From NCBI GenBank assembly GCA_003857395.1, contig RPRC01000155.1:1-16392 (forward strand): DNA of 16,392 bases, written 5' to 3'. The DNA comes from Geobacter sp. GTDB lineage: Bacteria > Desulfobacterota > Desulfuromonadia > Geobacterales > Geobacteraceae. The notes beneath the pieces were generated by a model that did no database searches, was not told where the DNA came from, and saw only the letters and a program-made list of their open reading frames with translations. A program made the translations under genes and the position numbers. Of the stretch, positions 1 through 5,600 are shown one piece after another (position 1 is the first letter of the stretch; each line of letters starts with the position of its first letter).

Positions 1-816
1 AAGCATCTCGCCGTGGGTGTAGATGTTGATCCCTTTGCCTTCGGTCTGCTTGAGAAGTTCTTCCAGCATGAGGAGGTCGTGGCCTGAAACGAGGATCGCC
101 TTACCCGCTTTGGTGCCGAGCTGCACCTTGGTCGGTACCGGGTGACCATAGCGCTCCACGTGCCCTTCGTTCAAGAGCCCCATGACCGTCAGGTTCACCT
201 TGCCGCATTCCATGGAGAGTCCGACAAAATCCATCAGGCCGAGGGTCGGATCGGTAGTTGCTGCGAGAGCCTTGTGGAAGAAGGCATAGATTTCGTCATT
301 GTGCTTGCCGAGGATTTGGCAGTGATCGGCATAGGCTGCCATGCCCTTGAGGCCGTAAATGAGGATCTCGATGGCGGAGCGAACGTCTTCGTTCTCGTGG
401 AAGGTGAGGATGCCGTATTGCTCGCCCTGTTTTGCCAGGTCGGCCGCCGGGACCCAGGCCGCGGGTCCGTCCGTGAAGACCCTGGCTCTGATAACGCCAT
501 TTGCTTTACAGAAGGCCTCTTCATAGAGGATTCTGGCTTTTTCCTTCATCTCGAAACATTTCTTGATGGTCGCTTCGAGGCGGGCCGGATCGAAGTCCAC
601 GTTGGTGACGGTGGCAAAAAGCCCTTCCAGCAGAAAGACGTCAACCTCCTGCTCCTTTGCGCCGAGCTTCCGTGCCTTGTCTGCGAAGAATGCGAGCCCT
701 TTCAGCCCAAAGAGCAGATTGTCCTGAAGGTTTGCAACTTCAGGCTTCTTTCCACAGACACCCTGCACATCACAACCGATTCCCTTTGCCGCTTGTTCAC
801 ACTGATGACAAAACAT
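1..816 (-). CDS. hcp: Hybrid cluster protein (hydroxylamine reductase), N-terminal half, cut by window edge
   Basis: The first 272 codons of an iron-sulfur enzyme of the Hcp/prismane family, whose members are about 540 residues, so the catalytic hybrid-cluster half lies outside the window. The protein opens MFCHQCEQAAKGIGC; cysteines at 3, 6, 15 and 21 give C-x2-C-x8-C-x5-C. That spacing fits the class I (anaerobe, [4Fe-4S]) type rather than the longer class II spacing. Family members reduce hydroxylamine in vitro and are linked in vivo to nitric oxide and nitrosative stress, in the cytoplasm. The ATG at 816 is preceded by AGGAG (828-824) at good spacing. The gene has its own promoter with an FNR-type site, and radC lies upstream on the same strand as a separate unit. 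Identification is strong; the physiological substrate in this organism is inferred. Confidence 0.95.
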   Translation of the reverse strand, partial: MFCHQCEQAAKGIGCDVQGVCGKKPEVANLQDNLLFGLKGLAFFADKARKLGAKEQEVDVFLLEGLFATVTNVDFDPARLEATIKKCFEMKEKARILYEEAFCKANGVIRARVFTDGPAAWVPAADLAKQGEQYGILTFHENEDVRSAIEILIYGLKGMAAYADHCQILGKHNDEIYAFFHKALAATTDPTLGLMDFVGLSMECGKVNLTVMGLLNEGHVERYGHPVPTKVQLGTKAGKAILVSGHDLLMLEELLKQTEGKGINIYTHGEML

Positions 817-867
817 GTTTTTTCTCCTGATTATTGGTTTCTTTCTAAGTAGCGTCGTTGTCTCGGT

Positions 868-883
868 GGCGGTTTTTCCCGCC
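868..883 (-). other. Hairpin at the 5' end of the hcp leader
   Basis: GGCGG (868-872) pairs with CCGCC (879-883) around a 6-nt loop. If transcription starts near 888, the hairpin begins about five nucleotides into the mRNA and lies about 50 nt before the start codon. That position suits a 5' stabilising stem or a protein-binding leader element; function is inferred. Confidence 0.4.
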
Positions 884-894
884 TGGTGACTAGG

Positions 895-935
895 ACTATA
901 CTGTAATCAGGATGACAGACCTTGATCTGTATCAA
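895..935 (-). promoter_or_regulatory. hcp promoter with perfect FNR/DNR-type operator
   Basis: A perfect dyad TTGAT-N4-ATCAA lies at 922-935, the consensus of FNR/DNR-type CRP-superfamily regulators. On the minus strand a TATAGT -10 box sits at 900-895, predicting a start of transcription near 888. The operator centre (928.5) is then about 40-41 bp upstream, the class II activator position in which the site replaces the -35 box. This predicts activation by an anaerobic or NO-responsive regulator; which one (FNR, DNR or HcpR type) cannot be told from the site. Confidence 0.8.
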
Positions 936-970
936 GTTTTTGTAATTAACCGAGTTCCCTGAAAATAAGG

Positions 971-997
971 CACTGGCGGGGTATCCGCTGTGGAGTG
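971..997 (-). terminator. Possible weak terminator after radC
   Basis: Just past the radC stop codon, GCGG (976-979) pairs with CCGC (985-988) and CACT (971-974) with AGTG (994-997) across an internal loop. On the minus strand a TTATTTT stretch follows a few bases later. The stem is short and the T-run is displaced, so this is only a candidate for separating radC from hcp. Confidence 0.25.
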
Positions 998-1000
998 GCA

Positions 1001-1687
1001 CTACAGCAGTCCTTGGGAAGTAAAGCTGATATAGGTGCCGTCGCCGATGATGATGTGGTCGAGCACCGCGACACCCATCAGTTCGCCCGCTTCCTTCAAG
1101 CGGCGGGTAATTTCCCGGTCTTCCCGGCTGGGAGTAGGGTCACCCGATGGATGATTATGTACCAGGATCATGGCCGCGGCTGAATCGCGCACCGCCGGGT
1201 TGAAGACCTCCCTTGGATGGACGATGCTTTGATTCAGTGATCCTTCGGAGATCTGTACTTCCCGGATAATCCGGTTTTTTCCATCAAGGAGCAGTACGAT
1301 GAAATACTCTTTGCAGCGGTCGCGGAACGAGTAGTGAAAGTGCTGGTACACCTGTTCGGGGGAGGTAAAGCGTTCGCCATGAGTCAGCCGGTCGGTATTG
1401 AGACGGACACCGATTTCGAGAGCGGCTTTAATGGCAGTGGCTTTTGCCGGCCCTGCTCCCTTGATGCGGCAGATCTCTGCAATTGTGGCACCGGCAAGCG
1501 CACGAAGACTGCCGAAGTCCTGCAGGAGCAGGCGTCCGATGTCCACGGCACTCTGCCTGGTTGCCGGGTCGCCGCTGCGAATAACGAGGGCCAGGAGCTC
1601 GGCATCACTCAATGCCTGGGCCCCCTGTTTCTGCATCTTTTCACGCGGCCGCTCGTCTTCCGGCCATCCCTTGATTCCACCCGCCAT
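1001..1687 (-). CDS. radC: RadC family protein (JAB/MPN+ domain, UPF0758)
   Basis: A 228-residue cytoplasmic protein, the full normal length. The N-terminal third carries a helix-hairpin-helix-like segment (IKGAGPAKA, about residue 74 onward), and the C-terminal half is the JAB/MPN metalloprotease-like domain. A complete JAMM metal motif is visible: H177-x-H179-P, S187 and D190 (HNHPSGDPTPSRED). RadC was named for a supposed DNA-repair role, but that role was later disputed and its biochemical function remains open; the intact motif suggests a zinc hydrolase. The ATG at 1687 has a strong GGAGGGG ribosome site upstream. The gene appears to stand alone between hcp and the repeat-rich spacer that follows uppP. 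Confidence 0.95.
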   Translation of the reverse strand: MAGGIKGWPEDERPREKMQKQGAQALSDAELLALVIRSGDPATRQSAVDIGRLLLQDFGSLRALAGATIAEICRIKGAGPAKATAIKAALEIGVRLNTDRLTHGERFTSPEQVYQHFHYSFRDRCKEYFIVLLLDGKNRIIREVQISEGSLNQSIVHPREVFNPAVRDSAAAMILVHNHPSGDPTPSREDREITRRLKEAGELMGVAVLDHIIIGDGTYISFTSQGLL

Positions 1688-1741
1688 CAGCTACCCCTCC
1701 CCTTGTGGCATATCAAGTGTTTGCTTTTAAGTGATAATACA

Positions 1742-1990
1742 TTAAAATAAACACACATTATGATTTGTAGCACGGAACGGAGCGGGGAGGAAGCAATTAC
1801 TTGGATTCAGCTTTGAGCTAACATCAAAGGCTGATAAGCCATGTCTCTCGGAGAGCTCACACGTGTGCGCCGTAGCTTTAGCGAAGGAGTAGAGAACGCA
1901 GAGAAAGTCTAAATCTTCAAAATGTTTTTGTTTCTTTTCTCTGCGTCCTCGAGTGAGCGAAGCGAGCGGGCGAGAGATACGATTTTTTGA
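1742..1990. repeat. Repeat-rich spacer, probable dispersed intergenic element
   Basis: The spacer between the radC start and the uppP stop (1688-1991) holds no credible gene. It contains a perfect 11-bp inverted repeat, acgcagagaaa (1896-1906) with tttctctgcgt (1936-1946), around an AT-rich 29-nt centre. It also has a 10-bp palindrome CACACGTGTG (1858-1867) and the short iterated motif gagcgaagcgagcggg (1954-1969). From memory, 'cgcagagaa' and 'gcgaagcgagcgg' strings recur in Geobacter-type intergenic DNA, so I read this as a copy of a dispersed repeat. Boundaries are approximate and no transposase or target duplication is visible. Confidence 0.5.
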
Positions 1991-1991
1991 T

Positions 1992-2756
1992 TTATACAAC
2001 AAGAAGCAGGAAAAGCACTCCAACTATGATGCGGTAGACGCCGAAGGGGATGAAGGTGTGGTTGGCGACAAAGCGGATCAGAACCTTGATGCCGATAATG
2101 GAGAAGATGAAGGAGACGATAAAGCCGATCAGGAGATTGCCCCAGTCGCCGCCCTGAAATGCCGCGCCGTTTTTGTAGAGATCGTAGCAGGTTGCGGCAA
2201 GCATGGTGGGCAATGCCAGCAGGAAGGAGAATTCGGCTGCGGCAGTGCGGCTCATGCCGCACAACAGTCCGCCGATGATGGTTGCTCCGGAGCGGGAGAC
2301 TCCGGGAATCATGGATACACACTGTACCAGTCCGATGATGAATGCCGAACGGTAGGTAACGTCACCGGCGTCATGGATCGCGGGTTTGTGGTTCCGCAGG
2401 TAGTACTCCATGACAAAAAAGGCGATGCCGCCGATAATCAGTGAAATACTGACCACCGAGGAATCGAAGAGATTCTTGACCAGTTTGTAGAGGGCCAGAC
2501 CGATGATGCCGGTTGGCAGGAACCCGACAGCCAGTTTCAGCAGCAGGTCGGAGCGGGCAATGAGCTTCCGCCAGTAAAGGCAAGCTACTGCCAGGATCGC
2601 ACCCAACTGAATTGCCACTTCGAAGGCCTTGTGCGCCTCGGTCTGGGGAAGCTGGAGCAATTCCGATACGAGGATCAGGTGTCCCGTCGATGAAACCGGC
2701 AAAAATTCCGTCAGACCTTCAACAATACCTAATATGCCTGCTTCAATACCGGTCAC
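1992..2756 (-). CDS. uppP: Undecaprenyl-diphosphatase UppP (BacA family)
   Basis: A 254-residue polytopic membrane protein that dephosphorylates undecaprenyl diphosphate to recycle the lipid carrier of peptidoglycan synthesis; overexpression of family members gives bacitracin resistance. Both signatures are present: EGLTEFLPVSSTGH near the N terminus (E13, E17, H26 from the start chosen) and PGVSRSGATI at 151-160 with R155. I chose the GTG at 2756 because AGGAG (2766-2762) sits five bases upstream and the family fold begins directly after it. The frame runs open 37 codons further upstream, but that stretch overlaps a candidate promoter and has no family similarity. The protein is slightly shorter than most members (260-275). 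It is divergent from the phosphate operon. Confidence 0.93.
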   Translation of the reverse strand: MTGIEAGILGIVEGLTEFLPVSSTGHLILVSELLQLPQTEAHKAFEVAIQLGAILAVACLYWRKLIARSDLLLKLAVGFLPTGIIGLALYKLVKNLFDSSVVSISLIIGGIAFFVMEYYLRNHKPAIHDAGDVTYRSAFIIGLVQCVSMIPGVSRSGATIIGGLLCGMSRTAAAEFSFLLALPTMLAATCYDLYKNGAAFQGGDWGNLLIGFIVSFIFSIIGIKVLIRFVANHTFIPFGVYRIIVGVLFLLLVV

Positions 2757-2792
2757 ACACGCTCCTGAAACTTTCCCTGAGGTAGGAAATAG

Positions 2793-2819
2793 TTTCCATC
2801 CGGAAACTCCGGACGGAAA
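2793..2819 (-). other. Hairpin in the uppP leader
   Basis: TTTCCATCCGG (2793-2803) and CCGGACGGAAA (2809-2819) form an 11-bp stem with one G-U pair in the minus-strand transcript and a 5-nt loop, about 37 nt before the uppP start. It may stabilise the leader or act as a binding site. No U-tract follows, so it is not an obvious terminator. Confidence 0.4.
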
Positions 2820-2837
2820 TGAAATAACTGCTGTGCG

Positions 2838-2867
2838 ACAATACTGGAAGCACTTGGGGAAAATCAA
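2838..2867 (-). promoter_or_regulatory. Candidate uppP promoter
   Basis: On the minus strand TTGATT (2867-2862) and TATTGT (2843-2838) are 18 bp apart, each matching four of six consensus bases. A start near 2831 would leave a 75-nt leader containing the hairpin at 2793-2819 and would exclude the longer uppP reading frame. Evidence is modest. Confidence 0.35.
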
Positions 2868-2955
2868 GGGGAAATGGAGGAATCGGGATAATTCGTAACG
2901 TCAATGTAACATTCCTATAGGATGTGCGGCAAAAATATGCTATGAATAATCGGTT

Positions 2956-2961
2956 TATAAT
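2956..2961 (+). promoter_or_regulatory. -10 box of the phosphate transport operon
   Basis: A perfect TATAAT lies about 39 bp before the DUF47 start, with no good -35 box at 16-18 bp upstream. That pattern suggests activator-dependent expression. I looked for a Pho box and saw no convincing one. A 10-bp palindrome TCCTATAGGA lies at 2913-2922, roughly 50 bp upstream of the expected start, and is a possible operator. Confidence 0.45.
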
Positions 2962-2964
2962 TCG

Positions 2965-2998
2965 CCGGGCTATCAGGGCCCGGGTTGTGGAGGAACCC
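2965..2998 (+). promoter_or_regulatory. Alternative hairpins around the DUF47 ribosome site
   Basis: CCGGGC (2965-2970) can pair with GCCCGG (2978-2983). A second stem pairs GGGTT (2982-2986) with AACCC (2994-2998) and places the ribosome site GGAGG (2989-2993) exactly in its 7-nt loop. The stems share bases 2982-2983 and so compete at their junction. This may tune translation of the operon; function is inferred from base pairing only. Confidence 0.35.
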
Positions 2999-2999
2999 C

Positions 3000-3617
3000 A
3001 TGTTTGGACTGATCCCCAAGGAAGAAAAATTCTTCATCTTGTTCAAGGAGTTGGCGCGCAATATTGTAGAAGGTGCACAGCTCTTTAAGGAGATGCTCGA
3101 CGATTTCAGCGATCCGGTTGCCAGTCAGAAGAAAATCAAACAGATTGAGCACAATGGAGACATTCTGACCCACGACATCGTGAAGAAGCTGAACAAGAGT
3201 TTCGTCACCCCGTTTGACCGGGAGGATATCTATGCACTTTCAGGGGCGTTGGACGATATCCTCGATCTGATCGATGCCTGCTCCCAGCGCTTTGTCATGT
3301 ATAACGTGGAACAGCCCACGGCAACGGCCAAGGAGATGGCCTTCCTTATTCTCAAGTCCTGTCAATCCCTCGAGGGGGCCATTGCACTCCTCGGGAGTAA
3401 TCTGGAGCAGATCAACCGCTACTGCGTGGAGGTTAATTCTCTGGAAAACGAGGCGGACCGGGTTTGCCGCGAGGCCATCAGCCGTCTGTTCGATGAGGAG
3501 AAGGATCCAATTCAGCTCATCAAGTGGAAGGAGATCTACGAGACTCTGGAGCATGCCTGTGACAAGTGCGAAGATGCCGTTAATATTCTTGAAAGCGTGG
3601 TCCTGAAAAATGCTTGA
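3000..3617 (+). CDS. DUF47 (PhoU-like) phosphate transport accessory protein
   Basis: A 205-residue soluble, mostly helical protein of the DUF47 family (Pit accessory protein), distantly related to PhoU. The sequence is rich in charged helical segments, for example KEMLDDFSDPVASQKKIKQIE and the HACDKCEDAVNILESVVLKNA tail. Members lie next to PiT permeases and are thought to control transport activity. The ATG at 3000 has GGAGG six bases upstream; a TTG five codons earlier is in frame but lies in front of the ribosome site. The stop codon overlaps the start of the permease by 8 bp, implying translational coupling and matched amounts of the two proteins. Confidence 0.92.
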   Translation: MFGLIPKEEKFFILFKELARNIVEGAQLFKEMLDDFSDPVASQKKIKQIEHNGDILTHDIVKKLNKSFVTPFDREDIYALSGALDDILDLIDACSQRFVMYNVEQPTATAKEMAFLILKSCQSLEGAIALLGSNLEQINRYCVEVNSLENEADRVCREAISRLFDEEKDPIQLIKWKEIYETLEHACDKCEDAVNILESVVLKNA

Positions 3618-4611
3618 TTCCACGATGGTAATGCTGTTCCTCGTTATCGCGGCTGCCTTGATATTCGATTTTATCAATGGTTTCCACGACACCGCCAATG
3701 CCATTGCCACCTGTATCTCAACTCGGGCACTTTCCATCAGGTCGGCAATTTTCATGGCCGCTGTTCTCAACTTTGCCGGTGCCATGATCTCCACCAAGGT
3801 TGCCGCTACGATCGGCAAGGGGATCGTGGACCCGTCGAACGTAACGCAGATGGTGGTTCTTGCCGGCATTATCGGCGCCATCATCTGGGATCTGATTACC
3901 TGGTACTATGGGCTGCCCTCTTCCTCCTCCCATGCCATTATCGGCGGGATTATGGGGGCTGTCATCGCGCATGCCGGCGTCTCGGCACTCCACGCTGCCG
4001 GGCTGAAGACGATTATCATCGCGCTGGTATTGTCTCCGATCGTCGGTATTGCCCTCGGGTTTTTCTTCATGATAATCATGATGTGGGCCTTCCGGAACAA
4101 ATCCCCCTATAGCCTGAACAAGGGCTTCAGAAAGCTTCAGATCCTGTCCGCCGCTACCATGGCCTTTTCTCATGGAACCGCCGATGCTCAGAAATCCATG
4201 GGTGTTATCACCCTGGCCCTGGTCAGCTACGGCTGGCTCGAGACTTTTGCTGTCCCGACCTGGGTCAAGGTTGCCTGCGCCGTGGCAATGGCACTCGGGA
4301 CCGCCATAGGCGGCTGGCGCATTATCAAGACGGTTGGCCACGATTTTGTCAAACTGCAGCCTGTTCACGGCTTCTGCGTTGAAACTGCTTCTGCGGGAGT
4401 CATCCTTGGTGCTTCCTCCATCGGCATGCCAGCCACCACCACGCATGTCATCACGTCTTCTATCCTTGGGGTCGGTCTTACGAAGCGCCTCTCGGCCATA
4501 AACTGGCAGATTGCCTACCGCATTGTCTGGGCCTGGGTTCTCACCATCCCTGCTTCAGCCGCGGTTTCGTACGTTGCCTATCAAACTTTGAGTCCGATGC
4601 TGGGAAAATAG
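3610..4611 (+). CDS. pit: PiT family inorganic phosphate transporter
   Basis: A 333-residue inner membrane permease with about ten hydrophobic segments. The two inverted signatures of the PiT family are clear: GFHDTANAIAT at 24-34 and GASSIGMPATTTHVITSSIL at 267-286. A serine-rich reentrant-like PSSSSHAIIGG segment follows the second transmembrane block. Family members import phosphate or metal-phosphate with a cation; the coupling ion cannot be read from sequence. The start overlaps the DUF47 gene (ATGCTTGA), so the two are made from one message. The length is typical of bacterial short PiT proteins, which lack the large central loop. The gene converges on the DUF2062 gene about 60 bp downstream. 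Confidence 0.95.
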   Translation: MLDSTMVMLFLVIAAALIFDFINGFHDTANAIATCISTRALSIRSAIFMAAVLNFAGAMISTKVAATIGKGIVDPSNVTQMVVLAGIIGAIIWDLITWYYGLPSSSSHAIIGGIMGAVIAHAGVSALHAAGLKTIIIALVLSPIVGIALGFFFMIIMMWAFRNKSPYSLNKGFRKLQILSAATMAFSHGTADAQKSMGVITLALVSYGWLETFAVPTWVKVACAVAMALGTAIGGWRIIKTVGHDFVKLQPVHGFCVETASAGVILGASSIGMPATTTHVITSSILGVGLTKRLSAINWQIAYRIVWAWVLTIPASAAVSYVAYQTLSPMLGK

Positions 4612-4646
4612 CTCTGCCTTCATTCAAGGGGAAATTGGCTGATATC

Positions 4647-4676
4647 ATAGGGAGGAACCCATGGGCTCTTCCCTAT
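4647..4676. terminator. Hairpin between convergent pit and DUF2062 genes
   Basis: ATAGGGA (4647-4653) pairs with TCCCTAT (4670-4676) and the stem continues inward through GGA/TCT and CCC/GGG with one mismatch. It lies between two convergent genes and overlaps the TAG stop of the minus-strand gene. There is no strong T-run on either strand, so it is either a factor-assisted bidirectional terminator or a 3' stabilising stem. Confidence 0.45.
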
Positions 4677-5167
4677 TCCAGTTCTTCACCGGTTTCTTTC
4701 ATCTCTTCCGTGAGATAGGCAAGGGTTTCATCTTTGCGACGGAAGCGAACGATGATGTAGTAGAGGAGCGCATAGGAGAAGAGGGCGGCCGCAAAGCCGA
4801 TGATGGACGAGCCAATGAGAATTGGTGCCCCGTGAGACTCCAACAGTTCGATGGCGTAGGTCCAGTTCAGGTCTTTCAAGATGATTTTCTCCGGACTGTG
4901 GCCGAGGATGGCTTCTCCGAGTCGGTAACTGGCCAACAGAACAGGTACTACCGTAAAGGGAGTATTGACCCAGGAACCGGTCAGGCAGGTTACCTTGTTT
5001 ATCCTCAGGATAAAGGCTGCGGAAATCGCCAAAATTGAATGAAGTCCGAAGAAGGGGGTGAAGCTGATGAAAACCCCAACAGCGAATCCTGCTGATATAT
5101 GACCCGGATGGCTGTCCAGTGTCAGGAGTGACCGGATTCTTTTTTTCCACTTAACTGTATCGACCAA
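4673..5167 (-). CDS. DUF2062 domain membrane protein
   Basis: A 164-residue inner membrane protein of the DUF2062 family, whose molecular function is unknown. Diagnostic segments are the early HPGHISAGFAVGVFISFTPF, a second membrane block around INKVTCLTGSWVNTPFT, and a C-terminal hydrophobic hairpin before a charged EEMKETGEELE tail. I start it at TTG 5167 because AGGAGG (5179-5174) lies five bases upstream. The frame is open to another TTG at 5191, but that codon lies inside the predicted -10 box and so would not be transcribed. It is a single-gene unit converging on pit; there is no partner gene that hints at a role. Confidence 0.85.
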   Translation of the reverse strand: MVDTVKWKKRIRSLLTLDSHPGHISAGFAVGVFISFTPFFGLHSILAISAAFILRINKVTCLTGSWVNTPFTVVPVLLASYRLGEAILGHSPEKIILKDLNWTYAIELLESHGAPILIGSSIIGFAAALFSYALLYYIIVRFRRKDETLAYLTEEMKETGEELE

Positions 5168-5190
5168 AAATCCCTCCTGAAAACTTTTCA

Positions 5191-5219
5191 AGTCTAAAGA
5201 CCCCCACCTTCCTTGTCAA
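5191..5219 (-). promoter_or_regulatory. Promoter of the DUF2062 gene
   Basis: On the minus strand a perfect TTGACA (5219-5214) and TAGACT (5196-5191) are exactly 17 bp apart. Transcription would begin near 5184, giving a short leader with AGGAGG and the TTG start at 5167. Confidence 0.65.
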
Positions 5220-5386
5220 CCGAATTCCCCTGTCACGTATTCATGACATCTGAGTTCACCAATAGTTGGACGCTGTGAACCACTATCCAGAGGGACTTTC
5301 ATGCTACCGCGTGCTTCCCGGCAGCGGTATCGGCTTCGACCCTGCTACTTTCGTTCTATCGGCTACCCTGTTTTCACGGATTCAGG
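5220..5386. other. Spacer without genes; small inverted repeats
   Basis: Together with the promoter and leader downstream, this forms a stretch of more than 400 bp without a convincing coding region. It contains TGTCA-N8-TGACA (5231-5248) and GTTCAC-N15-GTGAAC (5254-5280). Both are possible operators lying 110-150 bp upstream of the candidate efflux promoter. The stretch 5280-5380 has a structured-RNA look but I could not assign it to a known RNA or insertion remnant. Confidence 0.4.
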
Positions 5387-5436
5387 TTGACATCTTTACC
5401 CATTGGCTATACATGAAAGAAGTCTCCTGATAGAAT
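5387..5436 (+). promoter_or_regulatory. Candidate promoter(s) of the RND efflux operon
   Basis: TTGACA at 5387-5392 is followed 15 bp later by TATACA (5408-5413), a short spacer. Slightly downstream, TGA-TAGAAT (5428-5436) is a good extended -10 box, with TATACA 17 bp in front serving as a poor -35. Either would give a leader of about 155-180 nt before the first gene. Confidence 0.4.
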
Positions 5437-5438
5437 AC

Positions 5439-5474
5439 AAGGGAATTGAGGGTTCCCTTTCTTCTGGGAGAACC
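5439..5474 (+). promoter_or_regulatory. Mutually exclusive hairpins in the efflux operon leader
   Basis: AAGGGAA (5439-5445) pairs with TTCCCTT (5453-5459), followed by a pyrimidine run TTTCTTCT. The same 3' arm can instead pair downstream: GGTTCCCT (5451-5458) with GGGAGAACC (5466-5474), eight pairs including one G-U, with one bulge. The first fold resembles a weak terminator and the second an anti-terminator. Nothing shows what would switch them. Confidence 0.35.
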
Positions 5475-5600
5475 GCTCTTTGTTCCGTTTGAGGCCCCAG
5501 TTTCGAAGGTGTCCCGAGTTGCACGGAGCCGATTATCACATGCTTCAGACTCCTGAACACTTCTGCGGCAACCATTTCATATCCCCTTCAGGAGGTCACC

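Noticed and set aside
142..852. Long plus-strand reading frame of 236 codons
   Set aside because: It runs antisense to hcp, whose protein is clearly recognisable; the plus-strand product shows no domain and extends through the hcp promoter side.
2868..2999. Pho box in front of the DUF47-PiT operon
   Set aside because: I looked for repeated CTGTCAT-like units and saw none at the right spacing.
5220..5600. Possible group II intron or transposase remnant
   Set aside because: The minus strand has an intron-like look in places, but I found no domain V hairpin of the expected form and no reverse transcriptase reading frame.
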